From an uncultured Bacteroidales bacterium (lineage in GTDB: Bacteria > Bacteroidota > Bacteroidia > Bacteroidales > UBA932): a stretch of 64,000 bases of DNA. Position numbers and translations under genes: made by a program. Positions 8,712 through 18,472 of this stretch are shown here, one piece after another; the first letter of the stretch is position 1, and each line of letters begins with the position of its first letter. Below the pieces are notes generated by a model, which searched no databases, had not been told where the DNA came from, and saw nothing but the letters and a program-made list of their open reading frames with translations. The stretch spans positions 1 to 64,000 of the forward strand of contig CAKUTA010000004.1 in assembly GCA_934691625.1 (NCBI GenBank), written 5' to 3'.

Positions 8712-10616
8712 TTACAGCCATCCTCCGTTCGATGAAACGGCAGGACGGCATATCACAGATATCTTTCTTTCTATGGAAGTTCCTTCGGAATCAGCCTTTA
8801 CTACAAGAATACCTGAACCTGACCGCGTGCAGTTCAGCACCAGACGGACGCCATCGGTACGCAGCTCATTGTCTATGCCCAATGATTCTCTGGAAGCCTG
8901 ATCCATCTCCACAGATATATCGGAAATGGAGGCTGCCGGAGCGCCTATGATTTCCGTAAGATCAACAGATGTCTGTCCTATTCCCACTTGCCAGCTTGGA
9001 GTCCCTTCTATATTCATAAGAAGTTTCCAGGCATCAACAGCGCCAGTACCCATCTTGCCGACGTAACCGGAAAGTTCCATTTCACTGACCCCATCCTTAG
9101 GCTTGGTCCCAGTAAAATAGCTATCTATTCCATTCACAGAAGTCAGGAGCATCGATATAAACTCTTCCCTGGTGAATTTCATCCCAAGCTTTTTCGCGTA
9201 TGAAAGCCCCAGCGCGACAACTCCGCTCACATGAGGTGTCGCCATTGATGTGCCTTCCATCCAGCCGTATGTTCCCTCATTGTCTTCCCCTGGAATAGTG
9301 GACAGCACCTGGCATTTCTTATTGTAGCCGGCACGTCCAACATAATAGTCTCCGCCAGGTGCGGCGACATTGCAGCCTATACCATAATTAGCATATCCGG
9401 CAGGCTGAAAGCCAGGGCCGAACGCTGTGACAGATATCACATCTTTCAATGCTCCAGGATAGCTCGACATCGGCTTTCCGTTATTGCCGGCAGAGAAAAC
9501 TATGATATTGCCGTCAACAACATCGCTCCTGCAGTTTTTCTTGTCCAGGAAATATTGTATGCCGGCATACTCTGCGCTGCATGATTTTCTGAACTCATCT
9601 TCAGTCTTGTATTCTCCAGAATCATATCCAAACGAGCACTGGGCGACTGTAGCGCCATTATCGGCCGCATACATGAAAGCCCTCGCAACAGCTGCACTGG
9701 AAGAAGTCTTATCCACGAATATCTGACAGGACATTATCCTGACGCCATCACCTTTTCCGGAGCCTCCCGCAACGCCACACACACCGATACCATTATTATT
9801 TACTGCGGCTACAGTTCCGGCAACATGAGTAGCATGCCCGGAATCTGTCTTCTGGTTCCAGGTAATTTCAGGCTTACCGGCAACGAAATTATATCCGTGG
9901 ATATCGTCTATGTAGCCGTTCCCGTCATCATCTTTCCCCTGCTCGCCGGCAAGCTCAGATTCATTCGTCCACATATTAGCTGCCAGATCCGGATGATTGT
10001 ACATTACCCCGCCGTCCAGGACAGCTACTATGACTGACGGATCTCCGGCAGTAAGCCTCCATGCATCTTTCACAGAAACATCGGCGCCTTCTACAGCAGT
10101 CTTGCAGACTGAGGTGTTCCCTGTATTTATAAGATGCCACTGGTCCGCAAGGTATGGATCATTGAAGACAGCATAAGATGCCGCCGATTTAGTGACTGCC
10201 CCATCTTCCGCATCCTCACAGGAGTTATAGCCAGGCTCCTGCACAATAATCTTATTATATTGTATTCTGCTGATCTCCTTTCTTTCCGCCAGAGCATTGG
10301 CAATATCATCTGATGAAATGGCCGAAGAGAACCTTGCCACATACCAGCTGCGGAGATTCGGATCTGAAGCACCAGAAAACAGAGGCTCCAGGCTGATATG
10401 GCATACAGAGTCCAATGCTACAGACATTTCAGAAGGAACTTCAGCTACGTCCGCAAACTGCAGAAGCAGTTCACCATCAACAGATGAGCTGCTGGTATTG
10501 ATAATTTTGTCTGGAGATGAAATATCTTCTCCGTCTGCATTTAACTGCTTCTCACCAATGCAGCCGGACACAACAGCCAATGTGCCCAGATATATAAGAA
10601 TTCCTGCCTTATTCAT
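8712..10616 (-). CDS. Subtilisin-like (S8) serine protease lipoprotein
   Basis: A secreted serine protease of 634 residues anchored by an N-terminal lipobox (VVSGC, Cys19). The catalytic triad is intact: Asp201 in VAVLDGGV, His261 in SGHATHVAG and Ser457 in GTSMATPHVSG, with the oxyanion Asn378 in SAGNNG. Residues about 45-130 look like a propeptide, and about 530-634 form a beta-rich C-terminal extension. It is the first gene after a strong terminator and so probably leads the operon S8-SusC-SusD-lipoproteins-M64. By context it would cut extracellular protein or glycoprotein to supply the SusCD importer. An alternative is a maturation protease for surface proteins of the same locus. Confidence 0.95.
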   Translation of the reverse strand: MNKAGILIYLGTLAVVSGCIGEKQLNADGEDISSPDKIINTSSSSVDGELLLQFADVAEVPSEMSVALDSVCHISLEPLFSGASDPNLRSWYVARFSSAISSDDIANALAERKEISRIQYNKIIVQEPGYNSCEDAEDGAVTKSAASYAVFNDPYLADQWHLINTGNTSVCKTAVEGADVSVKDAWRLTAGDPSVIVAVLDGGVMYNHPDLAANMWTNESELAGEQGKDDDGNGYIDDIHGYNFVAGKPEITWNQKTDSGHATHVAGTVAAVNNNGIGVCGVAGGSGKGDGVRIMSCQIFVDKTSSSAAVARAFMYAADNGATVAQCSFGYDSGEYKTEDEFRKSCSAEYAGIQYFLDKKNCRSDVVDGNIIVFSAGNNGKPMSSYPGALKDVISVTAFGPGFQPAGYANYGIGCNVAAPGGDYYVGRAGYNKKCQVLSTIPGEDNEGTYGWMEGTSMATPHVSGVVALGLSYAKKLGMKFTREEFISMLLTSVNGIDSYFTGTKPKDGVSEMELSGYVGKMGTGAVDAWKLLMNIEGTPSWQVGIGQTSVDLTEIIGAPAASISDISVEMDQASRESLGIDNELRTDGVRLVLNCTRSGSGILVVKADSEGTSIERKISVICRPAVSSNGGWL

Positions 10617-10636
10617 ATAAGTTCATTTCAGAGGCA

Positions 10637-10644
10637 TAAATTTA
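10637..10644 (-). promoter_or_regulatory. Possible -7 element for the S8-SusCD operon
   Basis: The minus strand reads TAAATTTA, one base off the Bacteroidota -7 consensus TAnnTTTG, about 20 nt before the ATG of the S8 protease. No clear -33 element is seen because the upstream DNA is terminator stem. Weak evidence. Confidence 0.25.
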
Positions 10645-10648
10645 CATA

Positions 10649-10697
10649 AAAAAAGTTCTTATATTCTTCCAAAATAAAAAAATATAGGAACTTTTTT
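10649..10697 (-). terminator. Strong rho-independent terminator between two SusCD units
   Basis: A 17-bp stem (one G-T wobble) pairs 10649-10665 with 10681-10697, with a 15-nt loop. The minus strand continues into a T-run, so it ends transcription from the phosphoesterase gene. It lies in the 107-bp gap before the S8 protease, which separates the two minus-strand gene units. The A- and T-tracts on both sides would let it work in both directions. Confidence 0.8.
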
Positions 10698-10723
10698 CTA
10701 AAAAGATGTTATCTTACTGATAA

Positions 10724-13546
10724 TCACCACTGTATTTCTGAAACATAAGTCACACCGAAATTATCTGTCACATGAACTTCGCCGGAACGGGCATTGGCAG
10801 AAGGAACAACCTCGAACATATTATGGCTCGCCACAGGCTTGCAGTACTTACGAGTGGTCTCGTTCTTGACATCAGAGTACATATCCTCGTAGTCCGGATC
10901 CGCCATCTCGACCTGTTTCATATCAGCAACCTTCATGCCATTCTCCCACCATTCCACAGAACTCCAGCCGTCACCGTAGTTCCAGACATTGGCAACGACC
11001 TTCAGCCCATCTGTACGACGCGGAGGATATATCTTCATCTGGTAGCTGCTGTCACGTCCAAGCGACTTGTAATACCATCTCATGGACTTTCCATCCACCT
11101 CTGCCACCATATATCCCTGTGGAGTTCCATCCTGATTCAGATACTTGTTCAGCCTCAAGGCACCTGTAGAACGCGACACAGTGATGCATGATATGTTATC
11201 CATACCAAGTTCCTTGCCTGCATAATCATAGTAATAGTTCTCATGATTGTGCCCTGCCCATGAATATACCTTCACATAACGGGACAGAAGAGCCTTGTAT
11301 CCGCCATAGTTAAGATTACGGGTAGAATGGCTTGAGCGCTTCTTGAACAGCTGGGAATGGGCACACACGACCAGAGGTGTGTCATACGGCACAAATGCCA
11401 GATCCCCTTCAAGCCATTTCAGGGTCTTCTCCTCAAGACCCGAGGAATAGGTTTCGGCAGCAGACTTCCTGTTATAGACGATGTCATCCAGGACCACGAA
11501 ATGCATCTTCCCGATATTGAACGAGTAGTTCAGCGGACCGATATATGTCTCAAAATACGCTGTACCAAGCCCGGAATCATACATTGTGGTCTGGTCATAG
11601 TCATGATTGCCTATGACATTGAATGTAGGACATTTCAGGCCTTCGGTAATATCAATGTAGTCATCATACGCAGTCAGATAATTATATACGAGGTCGCCAA
11701 GGTCTATGGAATAGCACTCCCCTTCAACTCTGCTTCTGAAGGCCTCGGCATCAGGAATGACCGAATTCAGATAAGCCTCGGCAGAATTATCGACCCGGAA
11801 CGGGCGCATCTGCGGATCCGCAATCATCAGCAATGTGAATTTATCCGACTGCTCCTTGCGCGGCTCCAGGACGAAATTCGCCATCACAGCCTTCTGATAT
11901 CTTGCGATTCTCTTATAGTTTGAAGGTCTGCCGTCCACAGAAGATATCATGTATTCCGACGGGAAAGAGATCTGGACAAATCTTGCCTCTTCAAGATCGC
12001 TGCGCATCGAGTAATAGCCGTACCCGTCAGTAAGTACACTCTGCAGGCCGTCGCTTACCACGACTCCGGCAACAGCCTTTCCTGTCACATCAGTAACCCT
12101 GCCGAAGACATTGCTGCCGTCGGACATCGGCTCAGCGGCTTCCGCCTGGTCATCAGGATATTCCCCGCCTGTCTTCATCTTGACGCATGCCCCGGATATG
12201 TTTCCGCACCGTCCGCCGGCAGATGTCACCTTTCCATAGTTTGCACAATCCTTCATCATCACTACAGCCTGGTCCGAGCCAGACATCCATCCTGCAATTC
12301 CGCCTGTATGTATCGCCTTGTCACTGTTTTCATACTTATTGCCGCCCGCACCGCTTGTAACATTGCCGTAATTGGCGCAGTTACGGACATAGCCGCCGTC
12401 CAGGGCATCCTTCTTGACCGATACAGAGCCGACAATGCCGCCATTTGAAGAGCGCTTGTCCGGACTGAAGCCCTCGAATATCACATCCCCGCGGTTCACG
12501 CAGCCCCTGATATGCACTGGCCTGTTTACAGAACCGGCAATGCCACCGACAGCACCAGGATATCCGTTAGTCATACGCACGGCACCATAGTTCACACAAT
12601 CGCCGATAACTATCGAGGCATGAGGCATTCCGCAGATGCCTCCCACCATAGGGGCATGAGAACCTGAAGAAGTGACCTTTCCGAAATTGTCGCAGCACAT
12701 CACATCACCCTTAGTAAGCCCTTCAATGCCTCCGATACGTGCCTGAGGAACAAAAGAAGCATTTTTCGGCTCGCCTTCCACAGTCTCAGCGGTGACCTCT
12801 CCCCTGTTCACGCAGAATTTCACCGGCACCTTGAATCCGCATCCCTGAATACCGCCTGCATTGCATACCGGGAAGTCCCCGCTGAATTCTATGTTTCCGG
12901 AGTTCTCGCACCAGGCAATGACCGGGCACATGGAGGTCTTGACATATCCCCCTCCGGCAATACCGCCAAGGTTCACGGAGATTTCTCCTCCCTGTCTTGT
13001 CGAAACACTGCGGGAATCAATATTCCCGAAATTACGGCAATGCAGCACCGATGCCTTATTTACACCGGCGATACCTCCTATATATACATTCTTTTCCGTG
13101 AACCCGGAACGATGGATAATGCTGCCATGATTCTCACAGTTCTCGATCACGCCCTCGTTTACATCAGCGATAAAGCCTGCGTAGAATTCCGCATTGCTGT
13201 TCACAGCCTTCATCGAACAGGACTCAGCGATTTTAATGTTGCGCACGGCACCCCCTTCCAGCACCTGCCCGAAAAGCCCCTTCTGAGCCTTCCAGTTCAG
13301 TATCGAGTGTCCGCACCCGTCAAACACCCCTCCGAATGTCCGGATGCCATCGAACTTCTTTACCTTGGACATATCTATGTCCGCTTCCAGGCGTATAGTG
13401 CCGTCTGCCGACTTCCACTTGTCAATGCCCTGCCCTGAATTGCATGCTGACGCGAACTCGACCAGATCCTTATAGGTACTGATACCTTCCGCACCTGCCA
13501 CCAGTCCAAGGAGCAGCAGAAAAAACGAAAATATTGTCTTTTTCAT
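10724..13546 (-). CDS. GLUG-repeat protein fused to a calcineurin-like phosphoesterase
   Basis: A secreted 940-residue fusion with a signal peptide (about 1-19) and no lipobox. Residues about 20-450 hold roughly nine GLUG-like repeats of the form GGIxG...CxNxGxV, expected to form a right-handed beta-helix. A short carboxypeptidase-regulatory/MetallophosN-like segment follows (GRVTDVTGKAVAGVVVSDG), then a metallophosphatase core with ADPQMRPF, DLGDLVYN, GNHDYD, CAHSQ and GHNHE, and a MetallophosC-like tail. The first metal motif reads DPQ where most calcineurin-like enzymes have DxH. It is the last gene of the sigma-linked unit and is closed by the terminator at 10649-10697. It probably removes phosphate from an extracellular or periplasmic substrate held by the repeats, which is an inference. 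Confidence 0.88.
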   Translation of the reverse strand: MKKTIFSFFLLLLGLVAGAEGISTYKDLVEFASACNSGQGIDKWKSADGTIRLEADIDMSKVKKFDGIRTFGGVFDGCGHSILNWKAQKGLFGQVLEGGAVRNIKIAESCSMKAVNSNAEFYAGFIADVNEGVIENCENHGSIIHRSGFTEKNVYIGGIAGVNKASVLHCRNFGNIDSRSVSTRQGGEISVNLGGIAGGGYVKTSMCPVIAWCENSGNIEFSGDFPVCNAGGIQGCGFKVPVKFCVNRGEVTAETVEGEPKNASFVPQARIGGIEGLTKGDVMCCDNFGKVTSSGSHAPMVGGICGMPHASIVIGDCVNYGAVRMTNGYPGAVGGIAGSVNRPVHIRGCVNRGDVIFEGFSPDKRSSNGGIVGSVSVKKDALDGGYVRNCANYGNVTSGAGGNKYENSDKAIHTGGIAGWMSGSDQAVVMMKDCANYGKVTSAGGRCGNISGACVKMKTGGEYPDDQAEAAEPMSDGSNVFGRVTDVTGKAVAGVVVSDGLQSVLTDGYGYYSMRSDLEEARFVQISFPSEYMISSVDGRPSNYKRIARYQKAVMANFVLEPRKEQSDKFTLLMIADPQMRPFRVDNSAEAYLNSVIPDAEAFRSRVEGECYSIDLGDLVYNYLTAYDDYIDITEGLKCPTFNVIGNHDYDQTTMYDSGLGTAYFETYIGPLNYSFNIGKMHFVVLDDIVYNRKSAAETYSSGLEEKTLKWLEGDLAFVPYDTPLVVCAHSQLFKKRSSHSTRNLNYGGYKALLSRYVKVYSWAGHNHENYYYDYAGKELGMDNISCITVSRSTGALRLNKYLNQDGTPQGYMVAEVDGKSMRWYYKSLGRDSSYQMKIYPPRRTDGLKVVANVWNYGDGWSSVEWWENGMKVADMKQVEMADPDYEDMYSDVKNETTRKYCKPVASHNMFEVVPSANARSGEVHVTDNFGVTYVSEIQW

Positions 13547-13575
13547 TTCGTCCTAATTTACAAAACATTTAGAAT

Positions 13576-13609
13576 CTGTTTGAATTTCTATCGAATAAAA
13601 TTCAAACAG
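13576..13609. repeat. Perfect 12-bp inverted repeat between two phosphoesterase genes
   Basis: CTGTTTGAATTT (13576-13587) is exactly complementary to AAATTCAAACAG (13598-13609) around a 10-nt loop. No T-run follows, so it is more likely an RNA-stabilising hairpin or repeat relic than a terminator. Its arms resemble the ends of the MITE-like element elsewhere in this window (AGAAGCTGTTTTGAAAT). Confidence 0.6.
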
Positions 13610-13628
13610 CTTATTAATAACAGGTACA

Positions 13629-15323
13629 TTACCATGACACCGATGTCGAATATTCATTTCCGAAGCGGTCCGTCACAGTGACTGTGCCGGAATCCGACTC
13701 CTCTGCAGAATAGCAGCGGAACAGATGAGGAACAGGATTCGAGACATTCCCGGACTTGTCAAACAGCACAAAATCCGATGAAGCTCCCAATACAGGACCT
13801 GCCTTATAGAAGTCAAACAATTCCTTGTACGCAGCATCATATCTCCTGCTTTTCTCTGTCACCTTCTGCATCGGGACCGAGGTTCCGTTCTTCTGCGAAG
13901 TAAATGTCACATTCCCCCAGGACTCATCATACATGAACACATTGGCATAGACATAATTGTCGTCATAGGTGCCGCGCGGATATGCACGGACCTGATAGGA
14001 GTCGTCCAGCTTCTTCCCGTTCCTGACAGCGACACCGTCTGCATTGAAAGTGAAGTCACGCAGCGTATATGACGGAACTTCCCCTGCAGGAGCATAGCTC
14101 TGATATGCTACAGGCTTGAATTTCCATGACAGTTCCTCTCCGTCCGCCTCTGCCACGACATAACCTCGAGGAGTCCCGTCCTCGCATATCCACTCGTTAA
14201 TCCACAAAGCCCCTGTAACCCTTGACACAGTATGCACCTCCACATTCGGGAACTTGGAAGATGAGTCATAGACATAATTGAATGCATTATGGACATGCCC
14301 GGCCCAGGCATACACCTTCTTATATTTGGAAAGCAGCAGAGAATAGTCCGCCCCATGATGTGTAGTAGATGCCTGCGAACGGTCGCTTCCAGACGCAATC
14401 ATGAACATCGGGGAATGCGCGCAGATGATAAGAGGAGTCGAATAGTCCACGTAGGACAGGTCATTCTGCATCCATTTCCATATATCATCTGTAAGTCCCT
14501 GATCGTAATCCTTCAGCTGCCCGGAGGAATTCTTGCGCATTATCAGATTGTCAATGACCACGACATGGAACTTGCCGGCATTGAATGAATAGTTCCGTGG
14601 ACCGAGATAATTCTCGAAATATGCGGCTCCCGAATCGTCATCAGCCGCATTCGGATCATTGTCATGATTGCCTATGACATTGTAGAACGGAAAATCCAGC
14701 TGCGCAATGCTCTTGCAATAGTTCTCGTACAATGACATGTTCTCATGGACAATGTCCCCCAGCATCATTCCATAGACAGACCGTCCGCTGATGGCAGATG
14801 TATATTCACCGACATCCTTCCACAGGTCGCTGCAACAGTCAAGAGAATGATATGCAAAATTATCCCAGGTCGCCGATGCAGCACGTGGCTGAGGATCACC
14901 CGCGATGACCATGGTGAACCTTTCCGGGTCTGTCTTTATCTTGCTCAAGGTAAACCGGAGCTGATACACCCCGTTGATTTTCTGGGCATCTCCATTGCCG
15001 AGCCTCTTCCAGAACTGTGGAAGGCCTGATTCCACCGGTGCCTGGTAGCCGGAAGGCTGCACAACAGAAACGAATTTCACCTTGGAGAGGTCGCTTTCCA
15101 TGGAGAACCGTCCGTCCGCCCCCGTTTTCACACATTGGAACCCGTCAGACACCACCACATCAGCCATCGGCTTGGCGTTGTCGTCATAGATTATTCCACG
15201 GATATTGATATCGCCCTGTTCCTCAGAAGGCACGTCAGGCTCTGAAGTAGATGATGAGCATGCCCACATGCCTGCCAGAAGCAGCAGCATCATTATCTTT
15301 TTCATACTAATGTTCAGTTTCAT
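13629..15323 (-). CDS. Calcineurin-like phosphoesterase lipoprotein (MetallophosN/C architecture)
   Basis: A 564-residue lipoprotein with lipobox GMWAC (Cys about 22) and a Ser-rich start to the mature protein. Residues about 40-115 form the MetallophosN-like segment (GIIYDDNAKPMADVVVSDG). The enzyme core has AGDPQPRA, LGDIVHEN, GNHDNDPN, CAHSPMFM and AWAGHVHNAF, and about 400-564 is the MetallophosC tail. As in the neighbouring fusion protein, metal motif I is DPQ. The two enzymes are clear paralogues, but this one lacks GLUG repeats. The first ATG is used here; an ATG 18 nt downstream (15305) would also give a good signal peptide. It lies 9 nt downstream of the BACON/GLUG lipoprotein. Confidence 0.9.
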   Translation of the reverse strand: MKLNISMKKIMMLLLLAGMWACSSSTSEPDVPSEEQGDINIRGIIYDDNAKPMADVVVSDGFQCVKTGADGRFSMESDLSKVKFVSVVQPSGYQAPVESGLPQFWKRLGNGDAQKINGVYQLRFTLSKIKTDPERFTMVIAGDPQPRAASATWDNFAYHSLDCCSDLWKDVGEYTSAISGRSVYGMMLGDIVHENMSLYENYCKSIAQLDFPFYNVIGNHDNDPNAADDDSGAAYFENYLGPRNYSFNAGKFHVVVIDNLIMRKNSSGQLKDYDQGLTDDIWKWMQNDLSYVDYSTPLIICAHSPMFMIASGSDRSQASTTHHGADYSLLLSKYKKVYAWAGHVHNAFNYVYDSSSKFPNVEVHTVSRVTGALWINEWICEDGTPRGYVVAEADGEELSWKFKPVAYQSYAPAGEVPSYTLRDFTFNADGVAVRNGKKLDDSYQVRAYPRGTYDDNYVYANVFMYDESWGNVTFTSQKNGTSVPMQKVTEKSRRYDAAYKELFDFYKAGPVLGASSDFVLFDKSGNVSNPVPHLFRCYSAEESDSGTVTVTDRFGNEYSTSVSW

Positions 15324-15332
15324 AAACAGCTT

Positions 15333-18300
15333 TTATTTTCCGTTCCAGTAAGTGCATGATGACGTCTCGGCATTGCCGTCGCCGGCAATGAAAGACTGAT
15401 AGTTGGCTTCCGTGACACCGCTTCCGAGGATGCTGCCTCCAAGCTTGCAGCCGCTGATTACTGTTCCGGCAGAAGTCGAGCCCGCAATGCTTCCGGCAGT
15501 TTCACCGGCAGAAGTTGTCAGACTTGTGATGTCACCGAAGAATGCGCTCGACTTGCAGCTCGACCCTGTCCACAGGATTCCTGCGATGCCGCCTCCGCTG
15601 AAAATCTCGGAGCCTGCAGAAGAGCCGCCCACCTTGCATGTGGCTGTGCAGCCCGAGATGGAGGTATTATCCGCAATCCCGACAATGCCACCCACGTATG
15701 AACGGTTTCCATTCGCCATTGTACCGGTATTGCTGCAGTCTGAGATATCTGCATTACGCAGATAGCCGGCTATGCCTCCAGCCATTCCTCTGTAAGACCG
15801 TACCGATGCAGTGTTCGTGCAGCCAGAGATAGTCATCTTGCCCTTATAGACATTGTTATATGCGTATGCACCGATGATTCCGGCAGAAGAACCGCTCTGA
15901 AGTCCGGTCGCCTGCCATGGATTATTGTTATAATGCTCATTGTCGATTTCACCTGTATTATGGCAGTCCCTTATTTCAGAGTCACCGCCCATGATAACGC
16001 CTGCGACACCTCCGACATGCTGTGCATAGCCGTTTGACTTCGCGCAATAATCAGGCTGCTGGATTCCTGTCCCGCTAGTGCACCTCAGGAATGTGGCGCC
16101 TCCTGTCGAGACAAATCCTGCGATACCTCCGATTCCTGCATACTTATGTCCAAGAGCATATTTGGAGCTGGCCTGGATGCTTATGAGCCCCTCCGTAGAG
16201 GCATCCTCCACTGTAAGATGACCGCCTGTCACATTCGAGTTCTCGTACACACCCGCTCCTCCGGCAATGCCGCCGACTCCGAGCACATAGCTGCCGGCCT
16301 TGTTATTCTTAAGATTCAATGTTATGGTCGATTTCCACTGCGGATGCTTTATGGAAAGGTTCGACGAAAGCCCGGCACGTCCGACTATGCCTCCGATGAA
16401 AATGATACCGTTGTCCACAGAATATTCATAGTCTGAAATATTCAGCGCCCCGGCAGACACCTCTCCTTCTCCGGTGAAATCCAGAGTGGCATCACAGACG
16501 ATCTCGCCGTACAGTCCACCCAAAGAAAGCTGGCGGACACCTCTCAAGCTTGTCGAGGCTCCGTTGATGTCACACCTGCCGTTTTCCGTATTGGCATTTC
16601 CAGATACATTTGCACTCTCCAGATAGCCTACGGCACCTCCGATACGCTGGATCTTCACATCTGACGCAGAAACGACAGCAGCGTCATTAGTGCAGCCAGA
16701 GATTTCACCGTCGCCGCTGTTCCACCCGGAGATACCGCCGACGCAGATATAGCGGGATACGTCATTCTGACCGTCAACTACTCTCGCTGCAGACATCGTG
16801 ACACGTCCGCAGTTCTTGGAGGACTTGACAACCCCTGTATTGGCAGCAGCGACACCGCCAAGATAATGATAGTATGAAACCGCAGCATCAGACACCGCAC
16901 CGTTGTTCGAGCACTGGTCTATAGTGCCGCCATTCATGGCCACCAAACCTCCGGCATATAGCTTGCCTTGTCCCTTGGCGCTCTTGCTGGCACCGGTCAC
17001 ATTCACATTGCCATAGTTATATGACTTGGAAATAACAGTATTGCCTGATGTACGCCCAACGAGTCCTGCTATATATGCAAATGTCGCCTCGTTAAGTGTA
17101 GAGGCACCCACAGTGACAGGAGCATTGTTCGTACATTCGGAAACCGTGCAGTCCGTAAGCTCCCCAGCAAGCGGAGCGAATACAAGTTCTGTCATGTATT
17201 CCACATCAGACTTGAATTCGGTTGACTCGTCGATAATGATGTTCGAGAGGGTGGCTCCGCTGCATACGCCGAACAAAGGAGTGGACGACTTCATGTTCAT
17301 GATCTTACGGTACCGTCCGTCGAAAGTGCCGGAGAATGGATGCACGGCGGTTCCGGCAGCAATCCACTCCTCTGACAATGCAGACATATCAATGTTGTTC
17401 AGCAATATGACCTTTCCATCTTTCTGCCACTCGCTTATATCTCCACCTTCATTCACTGTCTGCGCGAAAAGCCTGAGGCCATCAGCGGTAGTAATTCCCT
17501 GGACTGTATAGTATTCCTGCTTCATGACAGGAAGGGTCACATCCGCATCCTTATCCATGACATCGAATAAGATCTGAGGGCTGCGGACTGTCCGTGTATC
17601 GCTTGGATTGTCAGCGAACATCAGATTATAGGTATCCGTGTTGTCCCCATTCTCCTCTACAGTATAGGTAATCCAGTCAGGCAGCTCCACAGAGCTTACT
17701 CCTGATGACGGGACCTTTATCTTGACAGCAGGGCAGTTCTGTGCAGGCAGCACAATGTCTCCGTCATCATTGTACGACATTTCATTGCCGAACTGGAAGA
17801 CGCTGAAACGAGAATCAGGCTCATCCAGATCTGCCCGTCTGAAACCGACAGAACCGAAACGTGATGCTGATTCATTGACATTCCAGCGTACAGATACCCG
17901 GGTTGTCGTCACACCGTTCTCAGAAACAGGAGTCCCTTCCTTGACGGCTGACAGCCAGTCTGCATCGACAATATCCCATTCGACACCGTCCTTTACGGAC
18001 ACCTCGATTTCCTCCGTCCCGGAAGTTCTGGAGCTTACGGCGAACAGCTTATTGACAATGAATACATTACCTGTCTGGGTCACCTGTATCGCCGAGCCAC
18101 GGTACTGTCCTGACACGAATGTTATGTTGGCAGGCTCACGGTCGGAGTATTCTTCATTGGCAAGGATGTTAAGCGTGAACGAGCCATCGCCCCTGTGCTT
18201 CTCGTCAATGACCTTGCACCAGCTGGCGTCAGACTCCATGTTCCAGTATATGTCCTGGTTATTGAGCTTGACATCTATGCTGACGCTCCTGCTGGATGAG

Positions 18301-18452
18301 TTAAACTGCAGAGACTTGACTTCCAGATCATTGCATGTATAATTCACTTCTATAGGCTGCAGTCCCTGCCCGGAGTCATCAGGAAGCTCCTCAGAACATC
18401 CTGCCGCAATGACCGGCAGCAGCAGAGATAGTAAGATTTTATGTCGTTTCAT
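15333..18452 (-). CDS. BACON + GLUG-repeat surface lipoprotein
   Basis: A 1039-residue lipoprotein. The start at 18452 is chosen because the protein then begins MKRHKILLSLLLPVIAAGC, a textbook lipoprotein signal; the frame is open 75 nt further upstream, but that would overlap the susD gene. After the lipobox come two or three BACON-like domains (about 30-315), then about fifteen GLUG-like repeats (GGIxGxxxxxxISxCxNxGxV) to the C-terminus, which ends CTYWNGK. It lies 20 nt downstream of the SusD-like gene, in the SusE position. The repeats suggest a long beta-helical stalk or binding surface. It is paralogous to the GLUG lipoprotein at the head of this unit: both share an NPW motif and a similar last repeat set. 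Confidence 0.85.
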   Translation of the reverse strand: MKRHKILLSLLLPVIAAGCSEELPDDSGQGLQPIEVNYTCNDLEVKSLQFNSSSRSVSIDVKLNNQDIYWNMESDASWCKVIDEKHRGDGSFTLNILANEEYSDREPANITFVSGQYRGSAIQVTQTGNVFIVNKLFAVSSRTSGTEEIEVSVKDGVEWDIVDADWLSAVKEGTPVSENGVTTTRVSVRWNVNESASRFGSVGFRRADLDEPDSRFSVFQFGNEMSYNDDGDIVLPAQNCPAVKIKVPSSGVSSVELPDWITYTVEENGDNTDTYNLMFADNPSDTRTVRSPQILFDVMDKDADVTLPVMKQEYYTVQGITTADGLRLFAQTVNEGGDISEWQKDGKVILLNNIDMSALSEEWIAAGTAVHPFSGTFDGRYRKIMNMKSSTPLFGVCSGATLSNIIIDESTEFKSDVEYMTELVFAPLAGELTDCTVSECTNNAPVTVGASTLNEATFAYIAGLVGRTSGNTVISKSYNYGNVNVTGASKSAKGQGKLYAGGLVAMNGGTIDQCSNNGAVSDAAVSYYHYLGGVAAANTGVVKSSKNCGRVTMSAARVVDGQNDVSRYICVGGISGWNSGDGEISGCTNDAAVVSASDVKIQRIGGAVGYLESANVSGNANTENGRCDINGASTSLRGVRQLSLGGLYGEIVCDATLDFTGEGEVSAGALNISDYEYSVDNGIIFIGGIVGRAGLSSNLSIKHPQWKSTITLNLKNNKAGSYVLGVGGIAGGAGVYENSNVTGGHLTVEDASTEGLISIQASSKYALGHKYAGIGGIAGFVSTGGATFLRCTSGTGIQQPDYCAKSNGYAQHVGGVAGVIMGGDSEIRDCHNTGEIDNEHYNNNPWQATGLQSGSSAGIIGAYAYNNVYKGKMTISGCTNTASVRSYRGMAGGIAGYLRNADISDCSNTGTMANGNRSYVGGIVGIADNTSISGCTATCKVGGSSAGSEIFSGGGIAGILWTGSSCKSSAFFGDITSLTTSAGETAGSIAGSTSAGTVISGCKLGGSILGSGVTEANYQSFIAGDGNAETSSCTYWNGK

Positions 18453-18472
18453 ATTTCTGTTTTTCTTATCTG

